Source: Streptomyces griseocarneus | GTDB lineage: Bacteria > Actinomycetota > Actinomycetes > Streptomycetales > Streptomycetaceae | Direction: 5' to 3' | Length of the DNA: 64,000 bases | NCBI GenBank assembly: GCA_003674045.1 | Contig: PENC01000002.1 | Coordinates: 186,001 to 250,000 of the forward strand | Shown here: positions 59,926 through 64,000 of the stretch, in pieces | Numbering within the stretch: the stretch's first letter is position 1 | Layout: each line of letters begins with the position of its first letter | Made by a program: the position numbers and the translations under genes | Notes under the pieces: generated by a model | What the model saw: only the letters and a program-made list of their open reading frames with translations | Database searches by the model: none | What the model was told of the DNA's origin: nothing

Positions 59926-61239
59926 GTGGACCGCTGCGTCGTCCTGGTGGACGCCGGGTATCTGCTGGGCGCCGCCGCGAGCCTGCTGGCCGGTGAGCCC
60001 GCCCGCTCCCGGATCACCGTGGACCATACGATCCTGATCCAGGGGCTCCGCGAACGCGCCGAGGCGGAGACGGAACGGCCCCTGCTGCGCATCTACTGGT
60101 TCGACGGCGCTCCCGACCGGGTCCCGCAGCCCGAGCACCGCAGGCTGCGTGTGATGCCCCGGGTGACCGTCCGGCTGGGCGCCCTGACCCGCAGCGACGG
60201 CCGCTGGGCCCAGAAGGGCGTGGACGCGGCCATGCACGCGGAGCTCACCGAGCTCGCCCGTAACCGCGCCTGTTCGGACATCGTGCTCGTCACCGGCGAC
60301 GGGGACCTGCTGCCCGGCCTGATGTCCGCCAAGGAGCACGGCGTCGCCGTCCACCTGTGGGCCGTGCAGGCCGCCGACGGCGACTACAACCAGTCCGAGG
60401 ACCTGGTGGCCGAGGCCGACGAGCGGCGGGTGCTGGACCGCGCGTGGATCACCCGGGCCGTGCGGGCCAAGGAGCTCACCGGGCCCTGCGCCCCCGCACC
60501 CGCGCCCCGCCCCGAGATCGCCGCGATCCTCTCCGCGCCCCTGCCGGAGACCGCGGCCCCCGCTGCCTCGGCACCGCCCAGCCACCCGGCGGACCCACGG
60601 CCCGCCGCGCGCAACGGCAGCCGCCCGGCCGCCCCCGCCGTGCCCTGCCCCGACGACACCCCCGGCCGCGAGAGCGGCGATTCCCCCGCGACCCGCGGCG
60701 TGCCCACTCCGAAGGACCTCGCCGACCTCACCCGGGGCCTCGGGCAGGACCGGGGCACGGACAAGGCCGGGCAGGCCGCCCCCGGCGCGGGCCAGGGCGC
60801 CTCCGGCGGCCTCGCGGGCGCGACCCTGCGCTGGTCCTCCGACAAGGGCTGGATCGAACGGAGCGCCGGGACCGGCGAACCGCCCGAGACCGCCGCGCTG
60901 CCGATGCTCGCCCAGCTCACCAGCGCCGAGCAGCGCTGGGCCGACCGCGAGGAGGACATCACCACGGTCGGCGGCGACCCCTTCGAGGTGGGCCAGGTCT
61001 TCGCCCGCCGCTGGGCCGAGCGGCTCACGGACGCCGTGCACCTGGCACAGCTCTCGACGGAGTACCCGCGCATCCCGCACCGCATCGACGGCGAGCTGCT
61101 GCGCTACGCGGCCCGGTTCGGGCTCCTCGCGCACAAGGACGACCAGATCGACGAGCACGACCGCTACGCGATCCGCGCCGGGTTCTGGCGCGAGATCGAC
61201 GCGCGGACGGCGGCGGAGCACGCGCCCGCGGGCGACTGA
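59926..61239 (+). CDS. NYN-domain (PIN-like) protein
   Basis: A 437-residue protein with an N-terminal NYN/LabA-type domain of the PIN fold, usually an RNase or RNA-binding module. The acidic site is visible: CVVLVDAGYLLG (first Asp), a central QKGVDAAMHAELTELA and VLVTGDGDLLPGL. Residues about 190-290 are a Pro/Ala-rich, likely disordered linker, and the C-terminal 120 residues form a separate helical domain (EQRWADREEDI to EIDARTAAEHAP) that may bind a partner. The GTG at 59926 follows GAGGGTGGAAC. It is not obviously linked to the ABC genes downstream, though the gap is only 51 bases. Confidence 0.88.
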   Translation: MDRCVVLVDAGYLLGAAASLLAGEPARSRITVDHTILIQGLRERAEAETERPLLRIYWFDGAPDRVPQPEHRRLRVMPRVTVRLGALTRSDGRWAQKGVDAAMHAELTELARNRACSDIVLVTGDGDLLPGLMSAKEHGVAVHLWAVQAADGDYNQSEDLVAEADERRVLDRAWITRAVRAKELTGPCAPAPAPRPEIAAILSAPLPETAAPAASAPPSHPADPRPAARNGSRPAAPAVPCPDDTPGRESGDSPATRGVPTPKDLADLTRGLGQDRGTDKAGQAAPGAGQGASGGLAGATLRWSSDKGWIERSAGTGEPPETAALPMLAQLTSAEQRWADREEDITTVGGDPFEVGQVFARRWAERLTDAVHLAQLSTEYPRIPHRIDGELLRYAARFGLLAHKDDQIDEHDRYAIRAGFWREIDARTAAEHAPAGD

Positions 61240-61290
61240 CGGGCGCCCCGAGCGCGAGTCGGGGCGGCGGGCCGCGTACCCTCATTGCTC

Positions 61291-62298
61291 GTGAGGACGG
61301 GTGTGCAGCAGGCGGCGGGCGAGGCGGTGTGCACCGTGCGCGGCCTGGTGAAGACCTATCCCGCCGCGCGCGGCGGGCGCGGCACGCCCGGCACGCCCGC
61401 CGTACGGGCCAGCGACGGCATCGACCTCGACATCCTGCGCGGTGAGATCTTCGGGCTGCTCGGGCCGAACGGCGCGGGCAAGTCCACCCTCGTACGCCAG
61501 CTGACCGGACTGCTCCGCCCCGACGAGGGCAGCGTCGAGCTCCTCGGCCACGACCTCGTACGCCATCCCGACCGCGCCGCGCGGCTCATCGGCTACCTCG
61601 GCCAGGAGTCGACGGCGCTGGACGAGCTGACGGTCGCGCTCGCGGCCGAGACCACGGGCAGGCTGCGCGGCCTCGGGCTGCGCGAGGCCCGCGCCGAACG
61701 CGACGCCGTCATCGAGGAGCTCGGCCTCGGCCCGATCGCCGGGCGGCCGCTGAAGAAGCTCTCCGGCGGGCAGCGCAGGCTGGCCTGCTTCGCGGCGGTG
61801 CTGGTCGGCGAGCGCCCCGTGCTCGTCCTCGACGAGCCCACCACCGGCATGGACCCCGTGGCCCGGCGGGCCGTGTGGGCCGCCGTGGACCGCCGCCGCG
61901 CCGAGCACGGCGCGACCGTCCTGCTCGTCACCCACAACGTGATCGAGGCGGAGACCGTCCTCGACCGGGTCGCGGTGCTGGAGCAGGGCCGGATCATCGC
62001 CTGCGACACGCCCGCCGGACTCAAGGAACTCGTCGGGGACGAGGTGCGCGTGGAACTGGTCTGGCGCGACGAGCCCCCGCTGCACGTCCCCGAGGTCGCC
62101 GCGCTGCGCGACGCGGCCACCGCCACGGGCCGCCGCTGGTCGCTGCGGCTCGCCCCGGCGGAGGCACGCGCGGCGGTCGCCGCGGTGACCGGCGGCCCCG
62201 CCTTCGCCGCGCTGGACGACTTCACCCTTGCCACGCCGAGCCTGGAGGACGTCTACCTGGCGCTCGGCGGCCGTACGGAAGGACTGGTGAAGGCGTGA
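61291..62298 (+). CDS. ABC transporter ATP-binding protein
   Basis: A 335-residue ATPase subunit with a Walker A (LLGPNGAGKST), Q-loop (GYLGQESTALDEL), signature (KKLSGGQRRL), Walker B (VLVLDEPTTGMDP) and switch His (LLVTHNVIEA). It then carries a C-terminal extension (residues about 240-335) of the kind found in drug- or daunorubicin-type exporters. The start is uncertain: GTG 61291 is used, and TTG 61285 is an alternative; there is no ribosome site, but TACCCT lies eight bases upstream, allowing a leaderless transcript. Partnered with the permease downstream. Substrate unknown. Confidence 0.92.
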   Translation: MRTGVQQAAGEAVCTVRGLVKTYPAARGGRGTPGTPAVRASDGIDLDILRGEIFGLLGPNGAGKSTLVRQLTGLLRPDEGSVELLGHDLVRHPDRAARLIGYLGQESTALDELTVALAAETTGRLRGLGLREARAERDAVIEELGLGPIAGRPLKKLSGGQRRLACFAAVLVGERPVLVLDEPTTGMDPVARRAVWAAVDRRRAEHGATVLLVTHNVIEAETVLDRVAVLEQGRIIACDTPAGLKELVGDEVRVELVWRDEPPLHVPEVAALRDAATATGRRWSLRLAPAEARAAVAAVTGGPAFAALDDFTLATPSLEDVYLALGGRTEGLVKA

Positions 62299-62356
62299 GC
62301 GCGTGTACGAGCCGTGCGGCCGGACGCCGGTCCGTACCGAAGAGGAGCAACGCGGC

Positions 62357-63193
62357 GTGAGTGCTGTATCCGCAGAAGCGGCACCCGGGCGGACCCGGGC
62401 CGGAGGGCGGAGCCGCCCGCGGCCGGACGGCGCGAGCGCCGCGCCGCTCGCGCCGAGGGCGCGGCTGCTGCCGTCGCTGGCCGCGGTCTACCGGGCGCAG
62501 CTGTCGCGGGCCCGGGTGGCCCGGATCCCGCTGCTGTTCGTGGCGACGTTCCAGTCCGTCGGCATCATGATCATGATGCGCGGGGTGGTCGACGGCGGCG
62601 ACGACGCGCGGTTCGTGGTCGCCGGGTCGAGCGTGCTGGTCGTCGCGTTCGTCGCGCTGAACCTGCTCGCCCAGTACTTCGGGCAGCTGCGCGCGAGCGG
62701 CGGACTCGACCACTACGCGACGCTGCCGGTGCCGCCCGCCGCGGTGGTGCTGGGGGCGGCCGCCGCGTACGCCTCGTTCACGGTGCCCGGGACGGCCGTC
62801 ACGGCCGTGGTGGGGAGCTTGTTGTTCAAGCTGCCCCTGGGGCATCTGTGGATCATCGCCGCGGTGGTCCCGCTGGCCGGGGCGGCGCTGGCCGGCCTCG
62901 GCGCGGCGCTGGGGCTGCTCGCGCCGCGGCAGGAGCTGGCGACGCTGTGCGGACAGCTGGGCATGTCCGCGGCCCTGCTGCTGGGCGTCCTGCCGACCAC
63001 CCACATGCCCACCCTCGTCCTCTGGGCGCGGGATCTGCTGCCGTCCACGTACGGCGTGGAGGCCATGGCCCGGACCTTCGACGCGCGGCCCGACTGGGCC
63101 GCCGTCGCCGCCGACCTGGGCGTGTGCGCGGCGGTGGGCGTGGTGTCGCTGGCCGCCGCGACGTGGGCGTACCGCAGGGCGGCCGTACGATGA
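62357..63193 (+). CDS. ABC transporter permease (ABC-2 type)
   Basis: A 278-residue membrane subunit with about six hydrophobic segments (VARIPLLFVATFQSVGIMIM, FVVAGSSVLVVAFVALNLLA, AVVLGAAAAYASFTVPGTAV, HLWIIAAVVPLAGAALAG, LGMSAALLLGVLPTT and the C-terminal VGVVSLAAATWAY). It is preceded by a Pro/Arg-rich stretch. Typical of the permease paired with a DrrA-like ATPase. GTG 62357 has GAGGAG nine bases upstream. The TGA overlaps the ATG of the next gene by four bases. It probably exports a small hydrophobic compound or lipid; the substrate is not known. Confidence 0.88.
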   Translation: MSAVSAEAAPGRTRAGGRSRPRPDGASAAPLAPRARLLPSLAAVYRAQLSRARVARIPLLFVATFQSVGIMIMMRGVVDGGDDARFVVAGSSVLVVAFVALNLLAQYFGQLRASGGLDHYATLPVPPAAVVLGAAAAYASFTVPGTAVTAVVGSLLFKLPLGHLWIIAAVVPLAGAALAGLGAALGLLAPRQELATLCGQLGMSAALLLGVLPTTHMPTLVLWARDLLPSTYGVEAMARTFDARPDWAAVAADLGVCAAVGVVSLAAATWAYRRAAVR

Positions 63194-63846
63194 CGCGCCA
63201 CGACGGGCCTCCTGCCACCCAGGACCCCGTGTCCACCTGGCACGATGGCAGGGTGACCGCACCCGCACCGCAGACGCCGCACGACCCGATCCCCGCCGAC
63301 GGAACCACCGACAAGCGGGATCCCGCGCTGCGCACCGAGCTCCTGGAGGCCGTGCTCATCGGGGTGGCCGTGACCCTCACCGGGGTGCTGCTGGCGCTGA
63401 CGTGGCTGTGGCTGGCCCCGCGCGTACCGCTGGTCTCGGACGGCCGGGCCGTCTATCTGAAGAACTCCGAGGGCGAGCAGGCCATCGGCGCGGACGGCAC
63501 GTTCGCGCTGCTGGGGCTGGGCTTCGGTGTGGTGACCGCCGCCGCGGTCTTCCTCTTCCGCCGCCGCGGCGGCATGCCGCTGGTGGCCGCCCTGGCCCTC
63601 GGCTCCCTGCTGGCCTCGGTCGTCGGCTGGCGCCTGGGCGTCTGGCTCGGCCCGGGCCAGGACGTCGTCGCGTCCGCGAAGGCCGCGGGCAAGGGCGTCG
63701 TCTTCGACGCCCCCCTGAAAATCGCGGCGAAGGGCGTCCTGCTGGCGTGGCCGCTGGCGGCGATGGTGGTCCACCTCTGCCTCACGGCGGCATTCGGCCC
63801 CCGCGACCCGGAACCGGTACCGCACTGGCCGACGCTGGAGGCTTGA
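63190..63846 (+). CDS. DUF2567-like membrane protein
   Basis: A 218-residue protein with about four membrane segments (EAVLIGVAVTLTGVLLALTW, TFALLGLGFGVVTAAAVFLF, MPLVAALALGSLLASVVGW and the C-terminal VLLAWPLAAMVVHLCLTAAF). Function unknown; it resembles DUF2567 proteins of actinobacteria. The ATG at 63190 overlaps the permease stop (ATGA), which suggests coupling and possibly a third transporter component; a GTG at 63253 (VTAPAPQTPHD) is an alternative start. Last full gene before repeat A copy 12. Confidence 0.75.
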   Translation: MTRHDGPPATQDPVSTWHDGRVTAPAPQTPHDPIPADGTTDKRDPALRTELLEAVLIGVAVTLTGVLLALTWLWLAPRVPLVSDGRAVYLKNSEGEQAIGADGTFALLGLGFGVVTAAAVFLFRRRGGMPLVAALALGSLLASVVGWRLGVWLGPGQDVVASAKAAGKGVVFDAPLKIAAKGVLLAWPLAAMVVHLCLTAAFGPRDPEPVPHWPTLEA

Positions 63847-63922
63847 GCCGCTGATGGTTGCTGTGGGTGGAAAAGTTTTTTCTGGGGGCTTCGCCCCCAG
63901 CCCCCCGTCAGGGGGCGCCCCG

Positions 63923-64000
63923 TAGGGGCGCGGGGAACTGCGCGACCAGCCACGACGGACCCGCAGACGCCGCCGCCCCCACGAGGCACCTCAGTGGGCG
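63923..64000 (+). repeat. Dispersed intergenic repeat A, copy 12 (cut by window end)
   Basis: An A element (GGGGCGCGGGGAACTGCGCG, then GACCAGCCACGACGGACCCG and CACCTCAGTGGGCG) at the right edge. The usual GGGGGCTTCGCCCCC hairpin precedes it by about 35 bases. Confidence 0.85.

Noticed and set aside
63871..63900. TTTTTT beside a GGGGGCTTCGCCCCC hairpin as a plus-strand terminator after the last gene
   Set aside because: The T-run precedes the stem on the plus strand and becomes an A-run after the stem on the minus strand, so neither direction has terminator order.

Overview
High-GC (about 70 % or more) DNA with pervasive GTG/TTG starts, 4-base ATGA/GTGA gene overlaps, a Tat-type secreted glycosidase and the actinobacterial genes priA, trpM, HGxxPAAW and TIGR02234 point to a Streptomyces chromosome. 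From recalled gene order, this looks like the conserved core segment carrying pyk, glt, trp, his and dnaE. I see no rRNA, tRNA, CRISPR array, insertion sequence or phage gene.

Left part (1-16.6 kb): the 5' part of pyruvate kinase, a SIMPL-domain protein, a lone lysine/ornithine N-monooxygenase, an orphan second ATP-synthase b-subunit gene with its own terminator, aminopeptidase N, a chorismate mutase, an AraC regulator beside a Tat-secreted GH101 enzyme, a VOC protein, a histidine kinase/response regulator pair, a secreted protein and a trypsin of the Streptomyces griseus SprT type. Next is a HExxH metallopeptidase with a C-terminal zinc ribbon (16.9-17.7 kb).

17.9-24.8 kb is a compact two-armed locus that looks like a secreted polysaccharide system. 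A lipoprotein glycosidase and a DUF2334 deacetylase-like protein run left. A 66-residue membrane protein, a processive GT2 synthase, a UDP-GlcNAc 2-epimerase and an anchored LamG-like protein run right from the shared AT-richer promoter region. The epimerase suggests a ManNAc-containing polymer.

24.9-48.9 kb is amino-acid metabolism: gltBD, a VIT transporter, lgt, a DsbA-like protein, trpA-trpB-trpM-trpC, small membrane proteins, trpE, hisI, then hisF-ridA-priA-hisH-(54 aa)-hisB-hisC-hisD. No trpF is present; PriA would supply that step for both pathways.

49-64 kb: a large membrane-associated protein, a LON-domain protein, a YbaK-type deacylase, a tandemly duplicated pair (membrane protein + DsbA-like protein), dnaE, a small basic protein, a NYN-domain protein and an ABC transporter operon.

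The most conspicuous non-coding signal is a dispersed intergenic repeat family. An about 80-bp element (called A here; core GGGGCGCGGGGAACTGCGCG) occurs about 14 times, mostly against gene 3' ends. Three copies are preceded by a second hairpin element (B) whose stem differs between copies but stays paired.
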